The translations under genes and the position numbers were made by a program. DNA of 64,000 nt from Opitutales bacterium. GTDB taxonomy: Bacteria; Verrucomicrobiota; Verrucomicrobiia; Opitutales; JABSRG01. A model generated the notes under the pieces. The model was not told the origin of the DNA and searched no databases. It saw only the letters and a list, made by a program, of their open reading frames with translations. Shown here piece after piece: positions 26,211 through 33,496 of the stretch (position 1 is its first letter; each line of letters begins with the position of its first letter). The stretch is from NCBI GenBank assembly GCA_028280845.1, contig JANQKZ010000033.1, positions 1 through 64,000 of the forward strand, given 5' to 3'.

Positions 26211-26237
26211 GGAGCCGGGGTGAAACACCCCGACTCC
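26211..26237 (-). terminator. Hairpin downstream of phaC
   Basis: Arms GGAG-C-CGGGGTG and CACCCCG-A-CTCC enclose a three-base loop AAA, with a single C/A mismatch. It lies 64 bases beyond the phaC stop. There is no proper U-tract on either strand, so it could be a transcript-stabilising hairpin rather than a classic intrinsic terminator. Confidence 0.5.
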
Positions 26238-26269
26238 AAGTTGAGAGCAAAACGATTTCTACCACTCAG

Positions 26270-26291
26270 GTCGCATCCGGCCGGATGCGAC
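26270..26291. other. 22-base perfect palindrome next to the phaC stop
   Basis: GTCGCATCCGG is followed directly by its complement CCGGATGCGAC, centred 20 bases from the phaC stop codon. With no loop it would form a cruciform or an RNA hairpin with a four-base loop after partial melting. It probably acts with the hairpin at 26211 in ending or protecting the phaC transcript. Confidence 0.45.
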
Positions 26292-26300
26292 GCATGCAGG

Positions 26301-27392
26301 TTAATCCCGATCAGCTAACCACTGGACCACTTTGGGCCAGACCTCACGCTGGGCGCGAGAGCCCATGGCCAGTCCGATGTGCCCGGCCTTGAGCAGGATA
26401 GAATCCCTATCTTTAGAGGACACCAGGTTATTGAAGGGCATGCTTTGGCAGAAGGGAACGAGATCATCAAACTGAGCCATCAAGTTCATGACCGGACAGG
26501 TGATGTTACCCAGGTCAATGACGTGTTTCCCGATAGGCATGGTCCCCTGGACAAGGCGGTTTTCCTGGTAGAGGTTTTTGACAAATTGCCGATAGACTTC
26601 TCCCGGAACCGGAATGTTGTCATTCAACCAGGTCTCCATGGTGAGGAAATCATCGATGAACTTTTCGTTTTCGATGTTTTCCCAGAAGTTGAGTGGTTTC
26701 TCGATCAGGTTCTGGACCGGTTTCAGCATGAGGAAGCTCGACTGCAGAAACTCGGGCGGACAGTTCCCGAACGTGTCGATGAACTGATCGACATTGAAGT
26801 TCTCCTTGTCCGTCCACAGGTTGAGCAGGCCCTCCCTGGTGGAGAAATCGATTCCCGCAGCCAGCAGGATCAGGTTCTTCACCTTTTCCTGGTGCAGAGA
26901 GGTATAGATCGAACTCATTGTCCCCCCCATACAGTAGCCGAGGAGATTGACCTGGTCGACCCCGTTGCGCTCCCGGACGTAATCCACCACATTATCAATG
27001 TAGCCATTGATGTGGTCATCCAGGGTCAGATGTCGGTCGGAATGCGTGGGGACTCCCCAATCAACCAAATAGGTGTCGTAGCCGGCTTCCACAAAGTGAG
27101 CAACCACGCTACGACTTTCCTTGAGGTCCAGGATATAGGGGCGATTGACCAAGGCAAAGACGAAGATGAGCGGGGTCTTGTGCCGGATCTCTCCCTTGGG
27201 CAGGTATCGCAGCAGCTTCACCCGGTCTTCTTCATAAACAACCTCGGAGGGGGTCACTCCCTTACGGATTTTCTGGGCCTTTTCCAAGACCCCGGGCAAC
27301 TTACCCAGCTTTTGGAAATTGCCGATGGTTTCATCAATCATAGCCTGCTGCCATTGCAGCCAGGTATTGGTAGAGGAAGCTTCTGTGGTCAT
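26301..27392 (-). CDS. phaC: Class III poly(3-hydroxyalkanoate) synthase, PhaC subunit
   Basis: 363 residues, the length of class III PhaC (class I and II enzymes are nearly 600). It polymerises hydroxyacyl-CoA, usually 3-hydroxybutyryl-CoA, on growing granules. The lipase-like box has Cys as nucleophile, 'LLGYCMGGTM' (Cys154). The catalytic Asp is in 'AQFDDLVP' and the His in 'AGHIGLAMGS'. 'VDWGVPTHSDRHLTLDDH' is a synthase hallmark. It needs the PhaE partner encoded immediately upstream; only two bases separate the phaE stop and the phaC ATG. Confidence 0.96.
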   Translation of the reverse strand: MTTEASSTNTWLQWQQAMIDETIGNFQKLGKLPGVLEKAQKIRKGVTPSEVVYEEDRVKLLRYLPKGEIRHKTPLIFVFALVNRPYILDLKESRSVVAHFVEAGYDTYLVDWGVPTHSDRHLTLDDHINGYIDNVVDYVRERNGVDQVNLLGYCMGGTMSSIYTSLHQEKVKNLILLAAGIDFSTREGLLNLWTDKENFNVDQFIDTFGNCPPEFLQSSFLMLKPVQNLIEKPLNFWENIENEKFIDDFLTMETWLNDNIPVPGEVYRQFVKNLYQENRLVQGTMPIGKHVIDLGNITCPVMNLMAQFDDLVPFCQSMPFNNLVSSKDRDSILLKAGHIGLAMGSRAQREVWPKVVQWLADRD

Positions 27393-27394
27393 AT

Positions 27395-27910
27395 CTAACT
27401 TTTCCTGGTTTTAGCTTTTGCGACCTTCTTCTTGGCCGGGACTTTCTTTTTGCCCGGAGCTCGTTTGACAGCTGGCGCACTCGCGCGAGCTTCCATGGCG
27501 TCGAGACGGGCATTGACGCGTTGCTCCATTGCTTCCACAGCTTCAAGCACTCGCGTCTCCGTATGGCGGATAGCCACGAGAAGATTATCAATGTCTTCCT
27601 GGGCGGTTCCCTGAAGGTCCTGGTGCATGCGAGTCAGATACTCGTTCATGGCGCTCTTCACGGCCATGGCGGTATCCATCGATTGCTTCATATTTTTTAG
27701 AAACTCCGGGGTGCGCATATACGCCTCCCAGGATTCAGCCATCGCCCGGAACACGCCGCTCCGAATTTCACGGAATGCCTCGGGGGGCGGGGCGCCGGGG
27801 TTTACAGACATCCCGGCGGAAGTCATTTTGGAAAAGGTATCTTCCCATATTTTCCGAAAGGCCTCCATGCGCTGGGCCATATCATCAGTAGCATCATTCA
27901 TGTTAATCAT
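27395..27910 (-). CDS. phaE: PhaE-like subunit of class III PHA synthase
   Basis: 171 residues, mostly helical. The order PhaE then PhaC with a two-base gap is the reason for the call; sequence similarity in PhaE is low in general. 'WEAYMRTPEFLKNMKQSMD' resembles the conserved PhaE core. A long amphipathic helix (about 100-140) and a Lys/Ala/Pro-rich tail ('KKKVPAKKKVAKAKTRKS') end the protein. The tail resembles histone-like or granule-DNA linking tails; a phasin gene in this cluster has a similar one. It is short compared with characterised PhaE (over 300 residues). A second ATG at 27901 is possible. Confidence 0.8.
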   Translation of the reverse strand: MINMNDATDDMAQRMEAFRKIWEDTFSKMTSAGMSVNPGAPPPEAFREIRSGVFRAMAESWEAYMRTPEFLKNMKQSMDTAMAVKSAMNEYLTRMHQDLQGTAQEDIDNLLVAIRHTETRVLEAVEAMEQRVNARLDAMEARASAPAVKRAPGKKKVPAKKKVAKAKTRKS

Positions 27911-27947
27911 GGTTTGAGGGAGTTAAAGTGAGTTTCTCGGGGCTGAC

Positions 27948-27976
27948 GGTCTCCCTGTGAGCATCACAGGGAGACC
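27948..27976 (-). terminator. Perfect hairpin between phaA and phaE
   Basis: GGTCTCCCTGTGA and TCACAGGGAGACC, 13-base perfect arms, flank the loop GCA. It lies 70 bases beyond the phaA stop and 38 bases before the phaE start. No U-tract follows on the reverse strand, so it may block exonucleases or partly terminate, letting phaA and the phasins be expressed more than the synthase. Confidence 0.55.
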
Positions 27977-28045
27977 GGTCTAACTCTCCAAGGGAAAAGG
28001 AATATATATTTCCCATCCCCGAGTGGTTCGGGAGCATTGACAAGA

Positions 28046-29227
28046 TCAGGGTATTCTTTCGACCGCCATAGCCACCGCCTCTCCCCCTCCAATACAGAGA
28101 GAGACGATGCCCACCCGGCCGTCAAAAATTTCGAGAGCATTGATCAGGGTGACGAGGGTTCGGGTGCCACTGGCCCCCAGGGGATGCCCCAGGGCGACAG
28201 CCCCACCCAGCACATTGGTTTTGTCCCGTGGGATGCCAAGGTCTTTCATCGCAGCCATCGGCACCACGGAAAAGGCTTCATTAATCTCGTAGAGGTCGAC
28301 ATCGTTCACCGTTAGGCTGAGGGCCTTCATGAGCCGATCGATGGCCTCGACCGGCGCGGTCGTAAACCACTCCGGTTCATGGGCCGCACTGGCATGACCT
28401 ATGATTCTGGCCTGCGGTTTCACCCCCAATTCAGCAGCCCGCTCTTCACTCATGACCGCGACTGAAGCGGCCCCGTCATTCACACTCGACGCATTGCCGG
28501 CTGTGATGGCGCCATCCTGGTGAAAAGCGGGCCGCAGGGAGCGCATTTTCTCCTCGTTGAAACGTTTCGGCTCGTCATCCTCGTTTACGATCAGGTTGCC
28601 ATTCCGCTGGGGCACCTCTACCGGGACAATTTCGCGGGCAAAATATCCTTGGGTCTGAGAGTTGACAGCCCGCCGATAACTCTCAGCTGCGTAATTATCC
28701 TGGTCCTCCCGGGAGAAGCCGTACTTTCCTCCACACTTATCCCCGAAGTTCCCCATGTGGGTATTATGGTAAACATCCCACAAGCCATCCTTGATCAAGG
28801 AGTCGACCACTTCACCATTCCCCATCCGATACCCTGTTCTAGCCCGTTCCAACAGGTAGGGAGCCCGGCTCATGTTTTCCGTGCCACCTGCGATCACCAC
28901 ACTTGAATCCTCACAAAGGATTGCCTGGCGGGCCAACATCACAGACTTTAATCCAGATCCACATACTTTATTGACTGTTGTAGCGGTGACAAAGGGGCCC
29001 ATGTTGGCTCCCATCGAGACCTGCCGGGCCACATTCTGGCCCAAGCCGGCTCCGATGACATTGCCGATAATGACTTCATCTACATCACCAGGGGATATCC
29101 CGGCACGTTCAAGGGTCGCTTTGACGGATATGCTACCCAATTCCGTTGCCGACACTCCCGAAAAAGCGCCACAAAAACTGGCGAGCGGGGTTCTAACTGC
29201 CCCGGCCAATACCACCGAACCACTCAT
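28046..29227 (-). CDS. phaA: Acetyl-CoA C-acetyltransferase (thiolase)
   Basis: 393 residues, condensing two acetyl-CoA to acetoacetyl-CoA, the first step of polyhydroxybutyrate synthesis. The nucleophilic Cys is in 'NKVCGSGLKSVMLA' (about residue 88). The thiolase His is in 'LGHPLGASGTRTLVTL' and the second Cys in 'VSLCIGGGEAVAMAVE'. 'VAGGTENMSRAPYLLER' is present too. Five bases separate it from the upstream phasin stop, indicating one operon. Context, not sequence, makes it the polymer-pathway enzyme rather than a beta-oxidation thiolase. Confidence 0.93.
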   Translation of the reverse strand: MSGSVVLAGAVRTPLASFCGAFSGVSATELGSISVKATLERAGISPGDVDEVIIGNVIGAGLGQNVARQVSMGANMGPFVTATTVNKVCGSGLKSVMLARQAILCEDSSVVIAGGTENMSRAPYLLERARTGYRMGNGEVVDSLIKDGLWDVYHNTHMGNFGDKCGGKYGFSREDQDNYAAESYRRAVNSQTQGYFAREIVPVEVPQRNGNLIVNEDDEPKRFNEEKMRSLRPAFHQDGAITAGNASSVNDGAASVAVMSEERAAELGVKPQARIIGHASAAHEPEWFTTAPVEAIDRLMKALSLTVNDVDLYEINEAFSVVPMAAMKDLGIPRDKTNVLGGAVALGHPLGASGTRTLVTLINALEIFDGRVGIVSLCIGGGEAVAMAVERIP

Positions 29228-29232
29228 GTGTA

Positions 29233-29679
29233 TTAGACGTTTAGGGTTTCTCCAACTTTACGGACATATGCGTTCCACCGCTTCATGGCTTCCGCATTGC
29301 TTTCCGCAACAGTTTTAGCAGAATCCTGCAGGTGTGCCAAGGAATCTTCCCAAACTTCTTTGAAGCGCGCCTGGGCATCATCATAGGTTTTCACATCACC
29401 AACATTCATCGCTTTCTTCATCAGATCCAGGCTGGTGCTGCCGTTACTTTCAAGAAGCTTGAGGGTCTCCTCCACGTTGGTCTGGGTGAGAGCCAAGGCT
29501 TCCTCGGCGACGGTCTTCATGCGGCCATGCCACGCATCAGGAACAGCGGATTCGTCCAAGACTTTGGTCCACATCCGCGTCGTATCTTCTTGTAGCTTCA
29601 AAGTCGCCTTCATCGTCGCTTCAAATCCCTTTAAAGCGTCTTCGAACAGCGTTTGAGCGGTTTTATCTGTAGTGACCAT
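29233..29679 (-). CDS. Phasin-like granule-associated protein
   Basis: About 148 residues, Lys/Glu/Ala-rich, helical, without signal peptide. Segments 'LFEDALKGFEATMKATLKLQ' and 'NVEETLKLLESNGSTSLDLM' are amphipathic like phasins, which coat polyhydroxyalkanoate granules. The start at 29679 (MVTTDKTAQ) is preceded by 'cgaggacccgaatt', a fair ribosome site. A longer in-frame start at 29817 would run back into the neighbouring phasin gene. It is the second of two phasins in the operon with phaA. Confidence 0.82.
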   Translation of the reverse strand: MVTTDKTAQTLFEDALKGFEATMKATLKLQEDTTRMWTKVLDESAVPDAWHGRMKTVAEEALALTQTNVEETLKLLESNGSTSLDLMKKAMNVGDVKTYDDAQARFKEVWEDSLAHLQDSAKTVAESNAEAMKRWNAYVRKVGETLNV

Positions 29680-29720
29680 AATTCGGGTCCTCGGGTAGAG
29701 GGTTAAAAAAGGGGGCGGCG

Positions 29721-30227
29721 TTACTTTTTGGCTTTGCTCGTCCGCACCGTTCGTTTGGCCGGGGTGGCGGGCTTTTCCGCTTTGGCTGGGGTAGCCACTG
29801 CTTCCGTCGGCACCCAATCCAATACAAGTTGGTTCAGACGCTGGGTGGTTTCCATCCAGGCTTCGGCGTTGTCTTTGACCAGACCATTTGTCAACTCACG
29901 GAGGGCTTCCAATTGTTGGTTGACGGCGGTCGGTTCTTTTGCTGCTGGGAGTGCGGAGACCAATTTTAGGGCCTTCAAGTTTGCATCCAGCTGTTTCTCT
30001 AAAAGCCCAAGACCAGCGGAGGTCGACGACTCCACAAAAGCTACATTGGCAGCCATGCGGGTTTTCATGGGTTCAACCAGAGAATCGGCTGCTGGTAGCT
30101 GAGGCTTCACGCCTACCATCAACTCGGCCCACTCCCGCTGCAATTTAAGACTCGTATGCATGGCGTCTTCCATGGCGGTTTTGGCAACTTCAAACAGCTG
30201 CGTGTAAGGATCGGTACTTTTCATCAT
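29721..30227 (-). CDS. Phasin with basic C-terminal tail
   Basis: 168 residues. The amphipathic start 'DPYTQLFEVAKTAMEDAMHT' and the central helices are phasin-like, and the C-terminus is an Ala/Pro/Lys tail ('ATPAKAEKPATPAKRTVRTS') comparable to PhaF/PhaI-type and to the PhaE tail in this cluster. Such tails can bind nucleic acid and tether granules to the nucleoid; that is inference. A PhaR-type box sits 10-25 bases upstream of the ATG. A promoter-like pair (TTGACC-N18-TAAAAT) and a small U-tract hairpin precede it. Confidence 0.8.
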   Translation of the reverse strand: MMKSTDPYTQLFEVAKTAMEDAMHTSLKLQREWAELMVGVKPQLPAADSLVEPMKTRMAANVAFVESSTSAGLGLLEKQLDANLKALKLVSALPAAKEPTAVNQQLEALRELTNGLVKDNAEAWMETTQRLNQLVLDWVPTEAVATPAKAEKPATPAKRTVRTSKAKK

Positions 30228-30236
30228 CTTTACTTG

Positions 30237-30252
30237 TTTTGCGTTTGCAAAA
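30237..30252. promoter_or_regulatory. PhaR-type box adjacent to the phasin start
   Basis: TTTTGC-GTTT-GCAAAA, perfect 6-4-6 arms, ends 10 bases upstream of the phasin start codon (30227). Given the promoter predicted at 30309-30338 this box would lie in the transcribed leader, so a regulator bound here would act as a road-block. Confidence 0.65.
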
Positions 30253-30262
30253 TAATGCTCCC

Positions 30263-30287
30263 AAAAAAAAGAACCGAGGATAGGTTC
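30263..30287 (-). terminator. U-tract hairpin between phaR and the phasin gene
   Basis: On the reverse strand GAACC-TATCCTC-GGTTC is followed by eight T, the form of a short intrinsic terminator. It lies downstream of the phaR stop (30368) and could end that transcript. It also lies downstream of the best promoter for the phasin operon, which makes it a possible leader attenuator. The five-pair stem is weak. Confidence 0.5.
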
Positions 30288-30308
30288 ATTCTGAAAGCGA
30301 TTTTTTGT

Positions 30309-30338
30309 ATTTTAGACTCGGTTTCCTCAATAGGTCAA
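30309..30338 (-). promoter_or_regulatory. Predicted housekeeping promoter of the phasin/phaA operon
   Basis: On the reverse strand TTGACC (30338-30333) and TAAAAT (30314-30309) are 18 bases apart, a good sigma-70-type fit. The PhaR-type box at 30346-30361 lies eight bases upstream of the -35 element and another at 30237-30252 in the leader. Confidence 0.5.
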
Positions 30339-30345
30339 CCGGAAT

Positions 30346-30361
30346 TTTTGCAAATGCAAAA
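30346..30361. promoter_or_regulatory. PhaR-type box upstream of the phasin promoter
   Basis: TTTTGC-AAAT-GCAAAA, perfect 6-4-6 arms, sits just past the phaR stop codon and eight bases upstream of a predicted -35 element. It pairs with the copy at 30237-30252; the centres are 109 bases apart. Confidence 0.65.
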
Positions 30362-30367
30362 TATCAT

Positions 30368-30883
30368 TCAACTCTCCTCAGCCATTTTGGCTTTCAAGCG
30401 CTCAATTTCCGCTTTGAGTTCGGCAATTTCGTCGGCCGACCCGGAGCCGGACTCCTGGAAAAAGGATTGAAACGGGTTCCCTACCGTTTCGGAAAACGCC
30501 GCGAATGGATTTCCCGAATTGGGAGAAATTCCCGAGAACGGATTGGATGCGGTGGAAAATTGTTCCTGGATCCGCTGGAAGTTGGAGACCGTGTTATTTA
30601 ATTGAAATTCAAGGAATTGGCGGATCCAGGACTCATTGGTCCGGATCATCAGCTGCAGCATAGGGAGGGGAAACAGGCTGAGTTTCTCGGACTCAAATTC
30701 GAGAAGGATTTGGGTCATGACCCTACGGGTCAGATTTTCCCCCGTTTTGGAGTCAGTAATCTCGATTTCGTTCCCATCACGGATGAGATCACGAATCTGC
30801 TCCAGGGTGATATGTTTACTCCGGGAGCGGTCATAATACCTTCGATTGGGGTACTTACTGATTTGTATTTTGGCTTTGGCCAT
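30368..30883 (-). CDS. phaR: Polyhydroxyalkanoate synthesis regulator PhaR
   Basis: About 171 residues. The N-terminal DNA-binding domain is distinctive: 'ISKYPNRRYYDRSRSKHIT' followed by 'LEQIRDLIRDGNEIEITDS' and 'VMTQILLEFE' (about residues 5-70). The centre has a Phe/Asn/Gly-rich linker with three 'NPF' repeats, and the C-terminus is a short coiled coil ('IAELKAEIERLKAKMAE'). PhaR senses the polymer and represses phasin and synthesis genes when granule surface is absent. The start at 30883 (MAKAKIQISKY) is preferred to an upstream ATG at 30925, which lies within the upstream PhaR-type box. Confidence 0.93.
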   Translation of the reverse strand: MAKAKIQISKYPNRRYYDRSRSKHITLEQIRDLIRDGNEIEITDSKTGENLTRRVMTQILLEFESEKLSLFPLPMLQLMIRTNESWIRQFLEFQLNNTVSNFQRIQEQFSTASNPFSGISPNSGNPFAAFSETVGNPFQSFFQESGSGSADEIAELKAEIERLKAKMAEES

Positions 30884-30911
30884 CCCGAATAAGTAGATGG
30901 ATGATTCGCTT

Positions 30912-30927
30912 TTTTGCGAAAACAAAA
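30912..30927. promoter_or_regulatory. Imperfect PhaR-type box upstream of phaR
   Basis: TTTTGC-GAAA-ACAAAA has one mismatch to the TTTTGC-N4-GCAAAA element and lies 29 bases upstream of the phaR start, where an autoregulatory site is expected. Confidence 0.5.
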
Positions 30928-31290
30928 TTGAGCTTGAAGCTCTAGTGATTCATAAGTCAGTTTGATGTCAAAATTGCACAGGATTAGGCGAGATTGATAC
31001 TAAATTTTAGATTAAATGAAGACAAAAAGCCGCTATCACACGATCTTAATGCTTGGCGAACCCGGACCGGGTAAAGGTACTCAAGGAAAAGCAATCGGGT
31101 TTCTGGCTGGTTCATTTTTTGTGGTTCGACGAAGTGTCGACTGCTTCGAGCCAGAGGAAGTCCTCGTTTAAAGAATCTGAAAAAATCAGGAAAAGCGTCG
31201 AGGTTTTGGTGAAAAACCTCGAAATCCACCCGAGAATAAGAAAAAGTTAAATTTCTTAAACCCCTTGGATTGAATAACGAATACTAATAT
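30928..31290. other. Intergenic region upstream of the acyl-CoA operon, with a hairpin
   Basis: About 360 bases without a convincing gene. A hairpin CGAGGTTTT-GGTGA-AAAACCTCG lies at 31199-31221. Read on the reverse strand it is followed by T-rich DNA, but no gene reads into it from that side. Open frames at 31053-31250 (forward, TTG start) and 30984-31229 (reverse) overlap each other and look spurious. The promoter of the forward operon at 31291 must be here but no clear boxes were picked. Confidence 0.45.
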
Positions 31291-33489
31291 ATGGCTGGCG
31301 ATTCGACTGCATACGGCAACACCTCCCCGGTGTTGAAATTTAAAACCTTGGAAGCCTTCCGGGAAAAGGCCAGTGCCACTAAGGAATTGGGCCCCATCTT
31401 TGAACCACAATCGATTGCGGTGGTAGGGGCTAGTCCGAAAGAGACCAGTGTCGGCTACGCGGTTTTCAAGAACCTGCTGATCAATGGGTATAAGGGCACG
31501 CTTTATCCCGTAAACCTGACCCATAAGAGTGTCATGGGTGTCAAATGTTATCCTTCGGTAAAGGAAATCGAGGATCCCATTGATTTAGCCGTGGTGGTCA
31601 TACCACCCAAAGCGATCCCGCAGTTGATCCGGGATTGCGGGAAAAAAGGAGTAAAGGGCATGATCATTATCTCAGCTGGCTTTAAAGAAGCCGGTCCGGA
31701 AGGCCTCGATTTGGAAATCGAGATCACCAATCTGGCGCGAGAAGCCGGCATCGCGATCCTGGGCCCGAACTGCCTCGGGATCATCAATACGGATCCGGCC
31801 CTCACCATGAACGCCAGTTTTGCCCGCCGCATGTCGCTGCCGGGCAATATTGCCTTCATGTCGCAATCTGGAGCCCTGTGTACCTCGATCTTAGACTATG
31901 CCCTAGGGAACAATATCGGCTTTTCTAAATTCATCAGCTTTGGAAATAAGGCGGATATTAACGAGAACGATCTGCTCCGTTACCTGGGACAAGATCCCCA
32001 GACCGATGTCATCCTCATGTATGTGGAAGACCTCACGGACGGGCCTACCTTCATGCATATCGCCCGTGAAATCACGGAAAAATCAGGAAAGCCCGTCCTC
32101 GCGATCAAAACCGGGCGTACAGCCGAGGGTGCCAAGGCGGCCGCATCCCACACCGGCTCCATGGCAGGCACGGACACTGTCTATGACGCGGTCATGATGC
32201 AGGCCGGCGTTATCCGTGTAGACACCGTCCAGGATCTGTTCGATCTGGCCATGGCGTTTTCCAATAAAACCAACCCGAGTTCGGACAAGGTGGCCATAGT
32301 TACCAATGCTGGCGGCCCTGGAATCCTGACGACCGATGCATGCATCCGCAATGGGCTCAAGCTCGCTCAATTTACAGAGGAGACCAAAGATAAGCTGAGG
32401 GCAGCCCTTCCGCCCACCGCCAGCGTCAAAAACCCGGTCGACGTCATCGGAGATGCCCGCAACGAGCGCTACAAGGCCGCCCTGCAAGGTGTGCTTGAAG
32501 ATGAAAATACCGGCGGAGCCATTGTAATCCTGACCCCGCAAACCATGACGGATATCGATGACATAGCCAACGTAGTGGCAGACCTCTCCGACAAAAGCGA
32601 CAAACCTATCCTGACCTCTTTCATGGGCTTGGTCGATGTGTCCAGCGGAGTCGATATCCTTCGCAACCGGGGTGTTCCCCACTACCGGTTCCCGGAAGAT
32701 GCAGCCCGCGTCTATTCCCGGCTGTGGAACTATAAACAGTGGTTAGCCCGTCCCCGAGCACCGGAGCGCGTATTCGAAGTGGATCGCAAGGCTGTCCAGG
32801 ACATCATCGATGAAACCTTGAACGCCGGTCGCACTCAGCTGCCCGATTGGGAGGCCTTAAAGATCCTTCAACACTATGGGTTACCGGTGGTCTTACCAGA
32901 GCTCGTCAAAGACGAAACCGAGCTGGAGACCGCCTGTCAGCAGATGGCCTTCCCCGTCGTCATGAAAATCGCCTCCCCCGATATCCTGCACAAGACTGAC
33001 GTCGGTGGGGTCGTGATAAATATCCAGGATCTGGATACGGCAAAAGAAACCATGAGAACCATGATTTCCATGGCTCAGGAGTTGCGACCCCATGCGGACA
33101 TCTGGGGCGTCACCGTCCAGGAGATGGCGTCGAAAGGGCGCGAGGTTATTCTCGGCTCGACGCGTGATCCCAATTTTGGCCCGCTCCTCATGTTTGGTAT
33201 GGGAGGGATTTATACCGAAGCCATGAAAGACGTGACCTTCCGCATTGCCCCGATGCGGCAGATCAGTGCCCGCAACATGCTGAAGCAGATCCGGGGGAAG
33301 CAAATCCTGGAAGGCTTCCGTGGCGAGCCCCCTGTTGATTTCGACACCCTGCAGGAGTGCCTGGAGCGCTTATCTCAGCTAGTTGTCGAGTTTCCCATTA
33401 TCCAGGAACTGGATATGAATCCATTGATCGCCTACCCCGATGGCGCCAAGGTTGTCGATGGACGCATCATCTTAAAACCTGAGGAATAA
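31291..33489 (+). CDS. ADP-forming acyl-CoA synthetase (acetate-CoA ligase, alpha-beta fusion)
   Basis: 732 residues. The reaction interconverts acyl-CoA, ADP and phosphate with acid, CoA and ATP. The N-terminal CoA-binding domain ('SIAVVGASPKETSVGYAVFK') and ligase-CoA domain are followed by the phospho-histidine loop 'AASHTGSMAGTD' (His287). The C-terminal ATP-grasp domain contains 'VVMKIASPDILHKTDVGGV' and 'ELDMNPLIAY'. In Salmonella-type Pat this module is fused to a GNAT domain; here the GNAT is on the next gene product instead. It starts the operon, seven bases upstream of the CoA-transferase ATG. Confidence 0.9.
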   Translation: MAGDSTAYGNTSPVLKFKTLEAFREKASATKELGPIFEPQSIAVVGASPKETSVGYAVFKNLLINGYKGTLYPVNLTHKSVMGVKCYPSVKEIEDPIDLAVVVIPPKAIPQLIRDCGKKGVKGMIIISAGFKEAGPEGLDLEIEITNLAREAGIAILGPNCLGIINTDPALTMNASFARRMSLPGNIAFMSQSGALCTSILDYALGNNIGFSKFISFGNKADINENDLLRYLGQDPQTDVILMYVEDLTDGPTFMHIAREITEKSGKPVLAIKTGRTAEGAKAAASHTGSMAGTDTVYDAVMMQAGVIRVDTVQDLFDLAMAFSNKTNPSSDKVAIVTNAGGPGILTTDACIRNGLKLAQFTEETKDKLRAALPPTASVKNPVDVIGDARNERYKAALQGVLEDENTGGAIVILTPQTMTDIDDIANVVADLSDKSDKPILTSFMGLVDVSSGVDILRNRGVPHYRFPEDAARVYSRLWNYKQWLARPRAPERVFEVDRKAVQDIIDETLNAGRTQLPDWEALKILQHYGLPVVLPELVKDETELETACQQMAFPVVMKIASPDILHKTDVGGVVINIQDLDTAKETMRTMISMAQELRPHADIWGVTVQEMASKGREVILGSTRDPNFGPLLMFGMGGIYTEAMKDVTFRIAPMRQISARNMLKQIRGKQILEGFRGEPPVDFDTLQECLERLSQLVVEFPIIQELDMNPLIAYPDGAKVVDGRIILKPEE

Positions 33490-33496
33490 GTTGACC

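Larger units (their letters stand above)
25861..26300. other. 440-base convergent intergenic region
   Basis: Lies between the reductase and phaC, whose transcripts converge. It contains the hairpins at 26211-26237 and 26270-26291 described separately. A 95-codon open frame on the reverse strand (25902-26189) is basic and low in conserved features and I do not regard it as a gene. Confidence 0.5.

Noticed and set aside
26379-27398. 339-codon forward open frame opposite phaC
   Set aside because: Wholly antisense to a clearly conserved gene and without family motifs; a by-product of codon bias.
30984-31250. Two small opposite open frames upstream of the acyl-CoA operon
   Set aside because: They overlap each other on opposite strands, one starts with TTG, and neither has recognisable features; the interval also contains a hairpin.
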